NCBI GenBank assembly: GCA_002070945.1
Contig: MWEG01000115.1
Location: 1-64,000, forward strand
Origin: Lentisphaerae bacterium ADurb.Bin082
GTDB taxonomy: Bacteria; Verrucomicrobiota; Lentisphaeria; Oligosphaerales; Oligosphaeraceae
Direction: 5' to 3'
DNA length: 64,000 nt
The first letter of the stretch is position 1, and the number at the start of each line of letters is the position of its first letter. A program made the position numbers and the translations under genes. Positions 17,764 through 27,597 of the stretch are shown here, piece after piece. The notes beneath the pieces are model-generated. The model saw only the letters and a list, made by a program, of their open reading frames with translations. It was not told where the DNA came from and did not search any database.

Positions 17764-20193
17764 TCACTTTACAATGTAAACATGCACCCCCAGGGGCTTA
17801 AAAGCGTCCTCGAAAACGCCGTCCGCATTGGGCTGACAAACATGGCCATCAAAGAAATCGACGATTGACTTCGCGCCAGGAACAGTGATCCGCGCCGTGA
17901 CTGGCTCACGAACTGAAGACGCTGCAAAGAGGACTCGTGATTTCCCGTCCCCCTCTTTCAGCAGGAGGCTGACGGAAGGATTGTCCAGGCAATCGAAGGC
18001 CGCCCCGGAGAGTACTTCGGGCTGGTGAGGCTGCACGGTTGCGGCGCGCTGGCACAACACATCATAAAGGCTGCGCAATTCCCTGGACACCTCCACTACC
18101 ACCTGCCATTGCTCCGCCGTAAAGCCGGTCTTGAGGTTTTCCCCGTAGCCGGCATAGCGGTACCAAATCACTCCCTGCGCACCATGAATGATCGCCTGAT
18201 AGCCCATGCAGCGCAATTCCTCCTTGGTTTGCAGACGACGCCAACGGCCGCAGTTGTAAAAGTACTGGATAAGGGGCCAGCAACTGCGCGTCGGCGCCTT
18301 GACGGCCTCGACGTCCCGGCGAATGGCTTTCATAGTGGAAATGACCGTGGGGACAACCCGGTCCATGTCTTCCTTGGAGTCATTGTGGACTGGGTAGATT
18401 TCCGGTGAGAAGTTGTCGCTGTACAAGGCGTAGGGCCGATAGCGGGTTTTGGCGTATGGCCCGAGCGGATCTGCCTGCGTTGTAATGCGATGCGGGTCAA
18501 TGGCCTTGATGGCATTATAGCGTTGGCGCATCTGCTCTGGCGTGATGTGATTGGCCGTGTCATCGCCGGTGTCCCAGGCCAGGTTCGGCAAATGCATCTG
18601 GTAAACGACGTTCTCCGCCAATCTCTGGATATCGCAGTCATTGGCGCCGCGACCAGCTGCGATGTAAAGCTTGATGCCGTGCTTTTCAGCGGCGGTGATG
18701 TACTCGACGGCGTCTTTCTGGCGGAGGGTGAAGCCACTGAAATGACGGGCGAAATTCATTCCTGCGTCTGCAAACATCTGGAAAAGCTTGTCATAGTTGT
18801 TGTCGTTATGCTCGCATTTCACGGCGCACGCCATGCCAATCGGGAAGAATGGCTTGCCGTCCACCAGAGTCATGCCGTCATCCCGCATAGTGACCAGGTT
18901 CGTCGTTCGGGATTTGCCGATGTAGAACACCTGCTTTTCCGACATCTCGTTGCCGAGAATGTCGCTCAAGGTGATGGAGACGATATTGACTCCAGCACTC
19001 CAGCCGCCTTTCGGAGGCGGAATAGTGACCGTGTCCCCAGTGCGCGAAATCTTCGCCAGGACATCAACGCCATTTACAGAGATAGATAATTTGTTCCAGC
19101 AAATCGGATTTTCATCGGCGACGGAAAACACAAACGGCGTCATCTTGTTTTCCGTGGGGGAAGCGCTCAGGCGCGTAGCATGAGGAGGCGTGTTGTCAGA
19201 GCCCATGTGCCAATGGTTCAAAATTACGGTTCCGGTGTCAATGGAATGAAGCGTCGGCGCCGCCTGCTCGGTTGCGGTCATCAACACCTTCAGCCTCATC
19301 CACTTGGCGTCCGGCGCCAAGTCCGCAGGATTGCGTGAAGCTCCCAAAGCCGTGAAGTCCGACCATGCGCCAGGCAAGCCGTCGACCTCCGGCGCTACGG
19401 ACGCCTGCACTTGGACTGACGTGCCCGCCGGAATGTCCGCCTCCCAGGAAACCGCTCCGCCAATTCGACACGGTCTGGTGACAAATGACGCCGACGAGCT
19501 GTATGGGCTATTCTGCCGAATCACGGACAATTTGGCCTTGGTAAATGCGACCACCTCCCCTGGCTTAAGATCAGGAGTATCTGCTCCCAGGCTCAAGACC
19601 ACCGACTTCGCCTCCCGGGGAACATCAATTTCAAGCATAGTCACCGCCGGGACTGGCTCTGCCGCATTAAATGAGAAAAATGATTCTTCCGGCAGTTTAT
19701 CTCCTTTCGCGTCGTACCAGATAAGGGCGTTCTTGTATGAGTTGCCATGTCCGGCGGCACTCGCCATTTTCGGATTATTGCTGAGCACGTGTAGTTCTAA
19801 AATCATCCTATCCGCATTCGGAGGCAATTCGAGCGGCTTGCTCATGAGTTCCCAGGCTGTGTCAAACAGGCGGTCTTTCGGAGGGACGCGCTGTGGATTC
19901 CGCTCAATGCGCAAGCTGGGGATGCCATGCGTCGGAGCGTGGTGTATCCAAGTGAAATCTTCGAAAATGCGATGCGGCAATACCCATGATTCTGAGGGCT
20001 TGGCGAAATCATCCGCCAAAAGCGGGGCGCCAACAGCTTGGGCGACGGTCACTTTCCCCTTGCTTACTCTGACATTTTCGCCGTCATTCACCAGTGATGA
20101 CATTTCCGCCCTCTTCTGGGGAAGGCTTCGGCAAGCAGTAAGCGTCAGCAGAGACAATAGGCCAATAGGAAGAAGGTTCTTAGTAGCATTCAT
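17764..20193 (-). CDS. Lipoprotein with glycosidase-like TIM barrel
   Basis: 809-residue predicted lipoprotein: the signal peptide ends in a lipobox, LTAC with Cys21, and an AAAGGAG site precedes the ATG at 20193. The N-terminal half is beta-rich and Ig/CBM-like. From about residue 435 a barrel begins with MTLVDGKPFFPIGMACAV, a segment typical of GH2/GH42-like bacterial proteins, followed by the helix FQMFADAGMNFARHF. Where paralogues have a YxADE acid/base-type motif, this protein has WDTGDDT, so the Glu is replaced by Asp. Later it has YQAIIHGAQGVIWYRYAGYG, matching the barrel's final strands in the paralogues. It probably sits on the outer membrane and acts on or binds glycans. Paralogues are at 20334-22283 and 23531-25564. 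Confidence 0.65.
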   Translation of the reverse strand: MNATKNLLPIGLLSLLTLTACRSLPQKRAEMSSLVNDGENVRVSKGKVTVAQAVGAPLLADDFAKPSESWVLPHRIFEDFTWIHHAPTHGIPSLRIERNPQRVPPKDRLFDTAWELMSKPLELPPNADRMILELHVLSNNPKMASAAGHGNSYKNALIWYDAKGDKLPEESFFSFNAAEPVPAVTMLEIDVPREAKSVVLSLGADTPDLKPGEVVAFTKAKLSVIRQNSPYSSSASFVTRPCRIGGAVSWEADIPAGTSVQVQASVAPEVDGLPGAWSDFTALGASRNPADLAPDAKWMRLKVLMTATEQAAPTLHSIDTGTVILNHWHMGSDNTPPHATRLSASPTENKMTPFVFSVADENPICWNKLSISVNGVDVLAKISRTGDTVTIPPPKGGWSAGVNIVSITLSDILGNEMSEKQVFYIGKSRTTNLVTMRDDGMTLVDGKPFFPIGMACAVKCEHNDNNYDKLFQMFADAGMNFARHFSGFTLRQKDAVEYITAAEKHGIKLYIAAGRGANDCDIQRLAENVVYQMHLPNLAWDTGDDTANHITPEQMRQRYNAIKAIDPHRITTQADPLGPYAKTRYRPYALYSDNFSPEIYPVHNDSKEDMDRVVPTVISTMKAIRRDVEAVKAPTRSCWPLIQYFYNCGRWRRLQTKEELRCMGYQAIIHGAQGVIWYRYAGYGENLKTGFTAEQWQVVVEVSRELRSLYDVLCQRAATVQPHQPEVLSGAAFDCLDNPSVSLLLKEGDGKSRVLFAASSVREPVTARITVPGAKSIVDFFDGHVCQPNADGVFEDAFKPLGVHVYIVK

Positions 20194-20333
20194 GGTTTCA
20201 CTCCTTTGGTGGTTCAGTGTGTCCTAAGACCCAAAAAGATGAAACGACAATATGCACAATATAATGTTGAACGCTAAGGGGGCGAGCCATTCCCGGGTGC
20301 CTTTTGAGGCGCTCTGCGTTTATTTGGCGCTGT

Positions 20334-22283
20334 TCATGGGTCTGCCTTGGTCAGCACATCTGAGGCGATGTCGTTGCCAGTGAAGAGGTAACGGCCATTT
20401 CCCAGGTTGGTGGTATGGCCGTATTTTGATTTCAGGTCTGGACAGCCTGGTATGGTCAATTCCGCCTGGGCCTCTCCGGGCCCCTGGGCAGTGATCAGCA
20501 CACGGACTTCGTTGTCAGCGACAAAGGCCCTGGCCTTGACAATCGAATCTTTCTGGAGGACACAAGTCACTTCCGGCGCCGGCTCCAAGCTCAGCAGCCA
20601 CGGCTCCAATTCGCGCAGCAGCTGCGCTGCGGCGGTCACTCGCGGCCAGAACTTGACAGCGGAACCAGGATCCTTGAGTTCCGTGCGCTCGAAGATGGAC
20701 GTATAACTGAAGAAGCAAAAGCATCGGCAGCCGTGGATGGCGGCCAGCAGGGGCATGGAGCGAATCTGCTCCTCGGAAGGATAGACGTATTTGCTAAAAT
20801 CGTCGGTTCTGTGCCCGCCCCAGTTGAAGGCCTGGGGCACGAACATGAAGGGAATATTATCCTGCGTCAGCCGATCCATGAACTCCTGGACGCGAGCCAT
20901 GTCGCGCGACTTTTCCGTCTTTATTGGGTAAGGGTCGACGCCGACCAGGTCTGCGGCTCGGGCGTATTGGGCGACATCGTCAACACGGTCGGTCAGGGGC
21001 ACGACCGGACAGAGCGGGAAAGCGCGGCCATAGTCGCTGCGGAGCTTTTGCAGACGCGGAATTTCGGTGACCGGCAATTCGTCGGCAGTGTAGGCGGCCA
21101 GGATGGCCGGATGTCGAAATTCCTCGCGGCACGGAAATGACATCAGCCTCAAGCCGTGCTGCTGCAAAAGGTCCAGCGAACGGCGAATATTCTCCGCCCA
21201 TTCCGGTGTGCCCATTTTTGCGCCGCCTTGCATTCCCTGTGCCGGCAGGCCGTTAAATTCATTTTCCTTCTTGATGTTCAGATTGGCGGAGGTATAGGAA
21301 TGGATGAAGTTGAAGCCGCCTTCAGCCACGCGCTTCACGTCGGTGAGCGTGCGTATCCAGGTCACATAGATGCCCACAGGCAGAAAGGGCTTGCCGTCAA
21401 CCTGAAAGCGGCCGTGTTCGTCCAGCGTCACCTGGCCTGGGGAAGGCTTAAGATCGGCGCGGCGGAACCAGGTGAAGGTGTCCTGGGTCAGGATGGCTTT
21501 GTCACGCTTATCCAGCAGATAGGCATGGCAAGTGTATTCGCCGTCAGCCAGGGGGCCGAGGCGGATGGCGACCTGGCCGCGGTCGTCCAACGGGCTGGCG
21601 GTTCGCAGGCCAAGTTCAGGGCATTCGAAAAGCAGTTGAAAATCGCCGGGGCGCTGTCGCAGCTGCACGTTGTCAGCGCATTGGAGCAGAACGTCGCCCT
21701 CCGGGCCAAGGTGCTGCAGCATGGGCTTGACCGTGTAGATGGCGGCTTGTTCGACGGCGATGATCTCCAGGTCGTCAAACCAGACTTTGCCGGTCAGGTT
21801 GTAGTACAGGCGTAGGAGCAGGTTGCATTCGGCGGTGGCTTCAAAATAAAGCCTGGCCTGCTTCCATTTCAGGGAGGCGAGAGTCCCAGCATTGCTATTC
21901 TTCATTCGCTTGTAGACGTTGTTTTCGCGGTATTCGACGCAGGGCGCAAGGATATTGACCCTGTCGGGCACGCCTTCGGTTCTGTACCAGACGGTGCAGC
22001 AGTAACTGCGGCCGGGAGTCAATTGGAGCGGCAGGGTGGCCAGCGCCGACTGGTAATCGTCCGGTTCAGTGCGTTCCATGAACAGGGCGGGGGTGCCGTC
22101 GCGCCCTTCTGGAACGACACGGCAGTTTGATCCAAGCTGCCAACGGTCAGCGCCAGCGTTGAAGTCCTCACTGAAAACAAGTTTTTGAGGGCTGGCGAAC
22201 TGAGTCAAATCCGGCAGTTCAGTGGCGAAACGAGCGCACCCGGAAAAAAGCGCCAGCGTGCCAATCCAGAAAAATCGAGCCAT
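20334..22283 (-). CDS. Lipoprotein, glycosidase-like TIM barrel with CBM-like N-terminus
   Basis: 649-residue predicted lipoprotein (lipobox FSGC, Cys16), with an AAAGGA site before the ATG at 22283. The N-terminal part opens with LVFSEDFNAGADRWQLG and continues as a carbohydrate-binding jelly roll of about 150 residues; Ig-like strands follow. The barrel begins with FQVDGKPFLPVGIYVTW and the helix VKRVAEGGFNFIHSY. A candidate acid/base motif lies in AAYTADELPVTEIPRL, and a late-barrel strand in HGCRCFCFFSYTSIFE. The last 45 residues (LKSKYGHTTNLGNGRYLFTG) match the end of the protein at 23531-25564, so these two are clear paralogues. Function is likely glycan cleavage at the cell surface; the substrate is unknown. 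Confidence 0.68.
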   Translation of the reverse strand: MARFFWIGTLALFSGCARFATELPDLTQFASPQKLVFSEDFNAGADRWQLGSNCRVVPEGRDGTPALFMERTEPDDYQSALATLPLQLTPGRSYCCTVWYRTEGVPDRVNILAPCVEYRENNVYKRMKNSNAGTLASLKWKQARLYFEATAECNLLLRLYYNLTGKVWFDDLEIIAVEQAAIYTVKPMLQHLGPEGDVLLQCADNVQLRQRPGDFQLLFECPELGLRTASPLDDRGQVAIRLGPLADGEYTCHAYLLDKRDKAILTQDTFTWFRRADLKPSPGQVTLDEHGRFQVDGKPFLPVGIYVTWIRTLTDVKRVAEGGFNFIHSYTSANLNIKKENEFNGLPAQGMQGGAKMGTPEWAENIRRSLDLLQQHGLRLMSFPCREEFRHPAILAAYTADELPVTEIPRLQKLRSDYGRAFPLCPVVPLTDRVDDVAQYARAADLVGVDPYPIKTEKSRDMARVQEFMDRLTQDNIPFMFVPQAFNWGGHRTDDFSKYVYPSEEQIRSMPLLAAIHGCRCFCFFSYTSIFERTELKDPGSAVKFWPRVTAAAQLLRELEPWLLSLEPAPEVTCVLQKDSIVKARAFVADNEVRVLITAQGPGEAQAELTIPGCPDLKSKYGHTTNLGNGRYLFTGNDIASDVLTKADP

Positions 22284-22410
22284 GACGGAATCCTTTCTAA
22301 GTCAGAACCAATCCAAAAAAACAGCTGGATTTTACGAGAAAAAGGAAAGACCGCCAGCGCCTTGCCTCACCTCACGCTTCCTCGCCTATCAAGCGGACGG
22401 CAGTGTGCTT

Positions 22411-23181
22411 TCACTGGTACTGCCACTGCAAGTTTGTAGTGTAGACCGCCGCAGTCGGCGGCGTCACGCCCCAAGCCTCATATTCCTTCTTGACCTGCGC
22501 CGCGAACTCTCCAACGCTCTTCACTGAGCTGGCATGGCCGTCAAGATAGGCCAGGTTCGCATTGCCGCCGTGCGCACCCAGGTAAATCGTTGTGCACTCC
22601 TTCGACGCTGTGCCCGGCGACGTCCGATTCGGCATTACAATCGCATACTGATACGACGCCTCATTCGCCGTGAAATAGTTCATGCAGAAACTGTCGCCAA
22701 TAACGAAGAAATCCGATGGATGCTTGAAAATCTTGACGTGATAGAAATTGTCCCTATAGTTCGGGTTATACGAACCCGTCGACAGAGGCCGACTGTATAG
22801 GCGCGTCGGCAGAACGTCCTGACGGTGGCCATACAGATTCCAGGCGCCGGTGTACTTGAACGGCGGACGGCCTGGACAGAGCGCCTCGTCAGGCTTCGAA
22901 CTCGATAGATACCCGGTGTTGCCGTAGGCACCCTGGATCGCAAACATCCAATGCGTGGAATAATTGTAATTCACGATCAAGTCGCCGTCGTAGTCGTTCG
23001 TGTACAGCATGAACGCCAGCGAACACTGCTTCAAATTGTTGATGCAGCTGATCGACCGAGCCTTCTCACGCGCCTTGCTCAAAGCCGGCAACAACATCGA
23101 AGCCAAAATGGCGATGATGGCGATAACCACCAGCAGCTCAATCAACGTGAATCTCATCAGACGGGAAAGATGCGTTCTCAT
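22411..23181 (-). CDS. Prepilin-like protein with H-X9-DG motif (copy B)
   Basis: Near-duplicate of the prepilin at 7176-7949: same length within one residue, same leader ([13 protein letters not shown]), same CxxNLKQC stretch and same C-terminal [15 protein letters not shown]. Differences are scattered single substitutions plus one codon gap near the middle of the C-terminal half. The duplication extends into the 5' side: an AAGGAGGG ribosome binding site and the TTAACGTTAA palindrome occur at matching distances. The two copies are 15 kb apart in the same orientation. It is inserted between two paralogous lipoprotein/glycosidase genes, so pilin-like and glycosidase-like genes alternate here. 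The expected fate is cleavage by a prepilin peptidase and assembly into an envelope structure. Confidence 0.9.
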   Translation of the reverse strand: MRTHLSRLMRFTLIELLVVIAIIAILASMLLPALSKAREKARSISCINNLKQCSLAFMLYTNDYDGDLIVNYNYSTHWMFAIQGAYGNTGYLSSSKPDEALCPGRPPFKYTGAWNLYGHRQDVLPTRLYSRPLSTGSYNPNYRDNFYHVKIFKHPSDFFVIGDSFCMNYFTANEASYQYAIVMPNRTSPGTASKECTTIYLGAHGGNANLAYLDGHASSVKSVGEFAAQVKKEYEAWGVTPPTAAVYTTNLQWQYQ

Positions 23182-23208
23182 GGCAAACCCTCCTTAAAAG
23201 TCGGCGCA

Positions 23209-23218
23209 TTAACGTTAA
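23209..23218. promoter_or_regulatory. TTAACGTTAA palindrome upstream of prepilin copy B
   Basis: Perfect palindrome 28 bp upstream of the start codon, followed on the plus strand by tctaag exactly as at 7976-7985. Conservation between the duplicates, while other leader bases differ, makes a regulatory role plausible but unproven. Confidence 0.4.
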
Positions 23219-23347
23219 TCTAAGGCGACAAAAAATAACGCAACATGCATATTGTAACATTTGAGCATGGCCTTGTCAAGGCGATCTTCAAAAAAAAATA
23301 TTTGCTGTCAGCGTAATCGGTCACTGATTGATATTTGCTGCCCGCGG

Positions 23348-23385
23348 CTGTGGACGGTGTGGACAGGGTGGACTTGGTGGACATG
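23348..23385 (+). repeat. Short TGGAC minisatellite
   Basis: Four TGGAC units with variable spacers within 38 bp, in the 350-bp gap between prepilin copy B and the next lipoprotein-like gene. Related arrays occur at 45689-45812 and 58134-58170. Confidence 0.6.
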
Positions 23386-23401
23386 ACAGCAGCTCGCCCC
23401 T

Positions 23402-23512
23402 AGCGAATTATGAATTATGAATTATGAATTATGAAATGCGCCTCAGCATCCAGCATTCAGCATTCAGCATTCAGCATCCAGCATCCAGCATTCAGCATTC
23501 AGCATTCAGCTC
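23402..23512 (+). repeat. Heptamer arrays: GAATTAT and GCATTCA/GCATCCA units
   Basis: An array of about four GAATTAT-type heptamers is followed by the unique spacer gaaatgcgcctcagc and about ten GCATTCA or GCATCCA heptamers. The same composite, reverse-complemented and with different unit numbers, lies at 54049-54125. The rest of the gap 23219-23530 shows no gene. Confidence 0.8.
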
Positions 23513-23530
23513 CTCGCCTGAGGTCGCTGC

Positions 23531-25564
23531 TTACCAATTGGTCAGCAGGTCAGAGCAGATATCCATTCCGGTAAAACGGTAGGCGCCATCCTCCAGGCGG
23601 ACAGTCCTGCCATAGCGCGACTTCAGCTCCAGTCCGGGTGGCAGCTTCAGGATTGCCTCGGCTGGGCCAGGTCCGTCTCCGGTGATGACTACGCAGACCT
23701 TGTCTCCCGCCTTGTATGCGCGCGCCTCCACGAAATTTGCGCTGCTGGCCTCCACGGCCAGTTCTGGGGCGGTCTCGTCTGTCCATGTGAACGGCCCCAA
23801 TTCGCGAAGCATCTGAACGACATTCGTCACCTTCGGCCACCAGACAGCAGATGAACCCGGATACGCCTTTTCCCCCACAAAGAATATCGTGGAATAGCTG
23901 AAAAAGGAGAAGCCTTTGACGTCATTATTCAGGCATTGCAGAGCCATGGAGCGCAATTCCTCCTCGGTGGGATAGCGGAACTTGCTGGGAGGATACTGAA
24001 GACAGCCCCAGCTGAATGCCTGCAAGGCAAACCATGAGCCAAGGCGCGCATCCGTCGCCTTCACAAAATGCCGTCGCATTGACGCCATGGAACGAGACTC
24101 TTCCCCGTGAATGGGATAGCAATCCGGCCAAATGATGTCACCGGTCGCTGCAAAATAGACATGGTCTTTCGGCACACAGGTGCAGGTCAAAACCGGATGA
24201 AACGGGTCAATCAGGCTGATGCGCTGGCGCAGCTCAGTGACCCTGGGCAATTCACCGAGGGGATTCTCGTCAGCCACGTACCAGGCGATAATGGCTGGAT
24301 GCTGTTTCAGGTTTTCAACCACGTATTCGCAGATTTCCAGAGGTCCTTTCACGCCCTCAAATTCCTTGACCTCGTCGTGGATTTGCTCCTTGAGGGACAC
24401 GATCACCTTCAGCCCGTGCGCATGCATGTAGTCCAACCCCCGTTTCAAGCGCGCAATCGTTCTTGGTTTCGTATCTCCTGCGTTCAAGGACAGATTCAAT
24501 GTCGAATACGGCATCAGGCAGGTAAAGCCCGCCTCGCTGACGCGCTTCACGACCGTTTCATCCACGCTGCCAGGCGCAGAGCAAATGACCAGGGGCAGGA
24601 ACCGCTCGCCGTTGACATAGAGAAAGCCCTTCTCATCGCTGACCGTGCTGCCCGGGAAATCCCCCTCGCCTTCCGCCGTCACCCGGAATGTGCAATTGGC
24701 ACTGCCAGCGATTTTCTTCGTCTCCTCATCCAGCAAGAACAATTTAACTGCGTGTTTGCCGACCGGCAATGAGCCGAACTTGACCTCAGCCAACCCATTG
24801 TTCAACGGGAGTCTATAGGTCTGGTTTCCCATGCGGACATCCAGGAGGAGGTGCTTCTCATCCCGGGCTTGAGGGTCATAGACGCGGAAGACCACCTTGC
24901 CGTCAGCCCCTAAATTATACTGCTTCGGGGTCAGAGGATAAATCGTCGCCATCTGCTCGCCCTTGCGGATAATCTTGATGTCATCCCAGTACAGCGTTCC
25001 GGTAATCTTACGTCCCTCGCCAGGGACATATCCCCCCAGAGTGATGACGCTCCTGACGCAACCCGGCGGCATCAGGAATTCTTTCCCGATTTCCTCCCAG
25101 TCATTGCTCTTTCCTTCCGGTATTGCAACCGTTAAATAGCAACCGCTCAGATACTTGCCGTTCGCGTCAAAATTATCAATCCAGAATGGATGAATAGAGA
25201 CCTTGCTCCTGGCATACTGCTCGTCATCCGCATAGCTCACATTGTCCGAGCGGAAACGCAGAGACACATAGTAAATCTTGCCGGGTTCGCCACGGAACTC
25301 ACGCACCAGCTTGGGGTGCGCCGCCGCATCGTCACGCACGGACATGGCGCACGCCGAACCATTCGTCCCCATGGTCGGCGCGATGACGATAGGCCGCCCG
25401 CCAGACCTGGGCGCCCAAGGACCCATGCCCTGGGAAAAATCCTCGCTGAAAACAATCTTTTCTTCGTCCGTATGCATCTCATACCCAGCCGGCAAATCTG
25501 CCGCCGCCGCCCCAACCATGGCGCCTGCGAGCAGAGCCGCCATAAACAGATGACTCCGTGACAT
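23531..25564 (-). CDS. Secreted glycosidase-like TIM-barrel protein
   Basis: 677-residue exported protein with a signal peptide (MSRSHLFMAALLAG to about AAAAD) and an AAGGAG site before the ATG at 25564. It is a paralogue of the gene at 20334-22283. The N-terminus carries the same IVFSEDFSQGMGPW opening of a carbohydrate-binding jelly roll. Ig-like strands follow, and the barrel starts with LYVNGERFLPLVICSA and VKRVSEAGFTCLMPY. The candidate acid/base motif is in AWYVADENPLGELPRV, and the late strand is CLNNDVKGFSFFSYST. The C-terminal LKSRYGRTVRLEDGAYRFTG matches the paralogue. Unlike that copy, it lacks a lipobox cysteine, so it is probably released or periplasmic. It is divergent from the radical SAM gene across about 275 bp. 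Confidence 0.68.
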   Translation of the reverse strand: MSRSHLFMAALLAGAMVGAAAADLPAGYEMHTDEEKIVFSEDFSQGMGPWAPRSGGRPIVIAPTMGTNGSACAMSVRDDAAAHPKLVREFRGEPGKIYYVSLRFRSDNVSYADDEQYARSKVSIHPFWIDNFDANGKYLSGCYLTVAIPEGKSNDWEEIGKEFLMPPGCVRSVITLGGYVPGEGRKITGTLYWDDIKIIRKGEQMATIYPLTPKQYNLGADGKVVFRVYDPQARDEKHLLLDVRMGNQTYRLPLNNGLAEVKFGSLPVGKHAVKLFLLDEETKKIAGSANCTFRVTAEGEGDFPGSTVSDEKGFLYVNGERFLPLVICSAPGSVDETVVKRVSEAGFTCLMPYSTLNLSLNAGDTKPRTIARLKRGLDYMHAHGLKVIVSLKEQIHDEVKEFEGVKGPLEICEYVVENLKQHPAIIAWYVADENPLGELPRVTELRQRISLIDPFHPVLTCTCVPKDHVYFAATGDIIWPDCYPIHGEESRSMASMRRHFVKATDARLGSWFALQAFSWGCLQYPPSKFRYPTEEELRSMALQCLNNDVKGFSFFSYSTIFFVGEKAYPGSSAVWWPKVTNVVQMLRELGPFTWTDETAPELAVEASSANFVEARAYKAGDKVCVVITGDGPGPAEAILKLPPGLELKSRYGRTVRLEDGAYRFTGMDICSDLLTNW

Positions 25565-25840
25565 GATTTCACTCCTTGCTTAATTTTTGCTGAACGGCAA
25601 AATGTGGCGCATGCCCCCTAGTTCTTCGGATTAACATGGTGAAATATACTCCAGTGCAATCAAAAAACATCCCTGCCGTCCCATAACTTGTGCGGAGAAT
25701 GTTCAAAGCAGCGGACAAGCGAACTGCGGATAGTGATTTCACCCTCGCGCCGACGACGTTCCCGGCAAGCATGTTATATTGTTGTGTGACTCTTGCCTGA
25801 GACCATCTCCTGATTTTTGCCGTGCCACCTGGAAAACATC

Positions 25841-27517
25841 ATGCGCCTGACCTGGCTTTCTCTCAATGCGTCGTATTCACATTCATCGCTGGCCCTGCCG
25901 CTGGCTCACAACGCCTGCCAAGACCTGACCGACTGGGGATGGGACGTCGTTGCCGCCACCATCGGCGAAGACCCGGCCGAAATCGCCGTCCGACTGCATG
26001 ACAGCGCCCCCGACCTGGTCTGCGCCACGCTGTACTTGTTCACCCTGGAGCGCAGCCTGGACATCCTGCAGCGCCTCAAAATCACTCGCCCAGAATGCCT
26101 GATCGCTGTCGGCGGCCCGGAATGCCTTGGCAACGAAGCCACCCTGTTGCTGGCGCACTATCCGTTCATCGACTTTGCGCAGCGCGGCGAAGCCGAAGCT
26201 GGACTGCCGCCGCTGTTGAACGCCATCGCTGCCGAACGCGCCGGCCAGCCCAGCGCTGACCTGCTGGCCGCAGTCCCGGGCTTAGTCTGGCGACAAGGCA
26301 CGCAGGTCATCGACAACGGCGGCGCGGCCTTTTTCGAAAATTGGGCCGCAACGCCGCCCTGCCAAAGTCCATTTTTCGACACCACCAAGCCGTTTGTCCA
26401 GCTAGAAACTTCACGCGGCTGTCCCTTCCAATGCACCTACTGCACCAGCGGCAACACCCCGCTTCGGCTCAAGCCGCTGGGCGCCGTCGCTACGGAACTG
26501 CGGCTTCTGCACGCTGCCGACATCCGCGACATCCGCCTCCTTGACCGCACTTTTAACATCGACCCCAAGCGCACTGTCGACCTCCTGCGCTTGTTCAAAG
26601 ACGATTTCCCAGACATCCATTTCCATCTTGAAATCCATCCTTGCCTGCTGCCGCCGGTCGTCCGTGCTGAACTCCAGGCGGCTCGACCAGGGCAACTCCA
26701 CCTGGAAGCCGGTATCCAGACGCTCAACAACAACTCCCGCGCCCGCATCGGCCGCCAGCAGAATCCAGAACACGACCTCGCAGGCCTGGCTTTCCTCGGC
26801 ACCTGCAATAATCTCGAAACCCATGTCGACCTGCTCGCCGGCTGTCCAGGGCAGTCTTGGGACGACATCGTCAGCGACGTCTACCGGGTCATCAGCGCCA
26901 ATCCAGCGGAGGTCCAGCTTGAAATCCTCAAGGTGCTGCCAGGCACGCCGCTGCGCCAGGACGCGCCCAGCCTCGGCCTGCGCTACCATCCTTGCCCCCC
27001 CTACGATGTCCTGCAAACCGACACTCTCTCCCCTCAAGACCTGCTCCGCGTCCGATTCCTCTCCCGGCTCCTTGACCTCTACCACAACCATCCTGACCTG
27101 CGGCCAGTCTTCCGCCAGGCCAGTCGCGACCAGGAGCATTTCCTGCTGAATTTTCTGGATTTTCTCCTGGCTCGCGGCCTCATCACCCTCGGCGCTGCCC
27201 CGGGCCTCAGGCGGCGCTTTGAACTGTTCTGGGAATTCGCCGCTCCCCTGCCGACCGTCGCCGCAGAACTCGCCTGCGCCTGGATGATTTGCGCTTTCCC
27301 GCCTGGTCTTGGCCCCGCAGCCAGCGCCGTCCTCGACAGGGACATCCCGGAAGAGGCCCAACTCTGCTTTGGCCATGACGACGAGCGACAAAGCGAGCGA
27401 CAAGGCGTCAAACTCTGGCGCCTTGACCTGCACGACCGCCAGGCCTGGTTCGCATACAACCGCGCCATCGCGCCTAACCGCGCCATTGCCGCCTGGCAAC
27501 GACCAACTGACCACTGA
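25841..27517 (+). CDS. B12-binding-type radical SAM protein with DUF4080-like C-terminus
   Basis: Radical SAM enzyme of about 558 residues. Start chosen at 25841 (MRLTWLSLNASY), the usual beginning of this family; an upstream in-frame ATG at 25817 adds eight residues. The N-terminal Rossmann domain resembles the cobalamin-binding fold (PDLVCATLYLFT, VGGPECLG), but no canonical DxHxxG cobalamin motif is visible. The radical SAM cluster motif CPFQCTYC gives Cys194, 198 and 201. The barrel continues with LLDRTFN and VDLLAGCPGQ, which are common in this class. The C-terminal 200 residues match the general layout of DUF4080 proteins. The reaction is unknown. It sits alone between a divergent secreted protein and the Srf-like island. 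Confidence 0.85.
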   Translation: MRLTWLSLNASYSHSSLALPLAHNACQDLTDWGWDVVAATIGEDPAEIAVRLHDSAPDLVCATLYLFTLERSLDILQRLKITRPECLIAVGGPECLGNEATLLLAHYPFIDFAQRGEAEAGLPPLLNAIAAERAGQPSADLLAAVPGLVWRQGTQVIDNGGAAFFENWAATPPCQSPFFDTTKPFVQLETSRGCPFQCTYCTSGNTPLRLKPLGAVATELRLLHAADIRDIRLLDRTFNIDPKRTVDLLRLFKDDFPDIHFHLEIHPCLLPPVVRAELQAARPGQLHLEAGIQTLNNNSRARIGRQQNPEHDLAGLAFLGTCNNLETHVDLLAGCPGQSWDDIVSDVYRVISANPAEVQLEILKVLPGTPLRQDAPSLGLRYHPCPPYDVLQTDTLSPQDLLRVRFLSRLLDLYHNHPDLRPVFRQASRDQEHFLLNFLDFLLARGLITLGAAPGLRRRFELFWEFAAPLPTVAAELACAWMICAFPPGLGPAASAVLDRDIPEEAQLCFGHDDERQSERQGVKLWRLDLHDRQAWFAYNRAIAPNRAIAAWQRPTDH

Positions 27518-27597
27518 AAAACAAATCACCATAACCGCCCGTTCCCGTCTAAACGCCTAAACAGCGATTTTTCTGCTGGAGATTTGCTTTTTCCAGC

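Noticed and set aside
21156-21815. Plus-strand 219-codon frame inside the lipoprotein gene at 20334-22283
   Set aside because: Lies opposite a gene with a lipobox and a clear paralogue; no independent support.
23402-23512. CRISPR array
   Set aside because: Units are contiguous heptamers without unique spacers of regular length, and no cas genes are present.
26411-27532. Minus-strand open frame of 373 codons opposite the radical SAM gene
   Set aside because: Antisense shadow: no domains, no ribosome binding site, and the plus-strand gene carries the CxxxCxxC motif.
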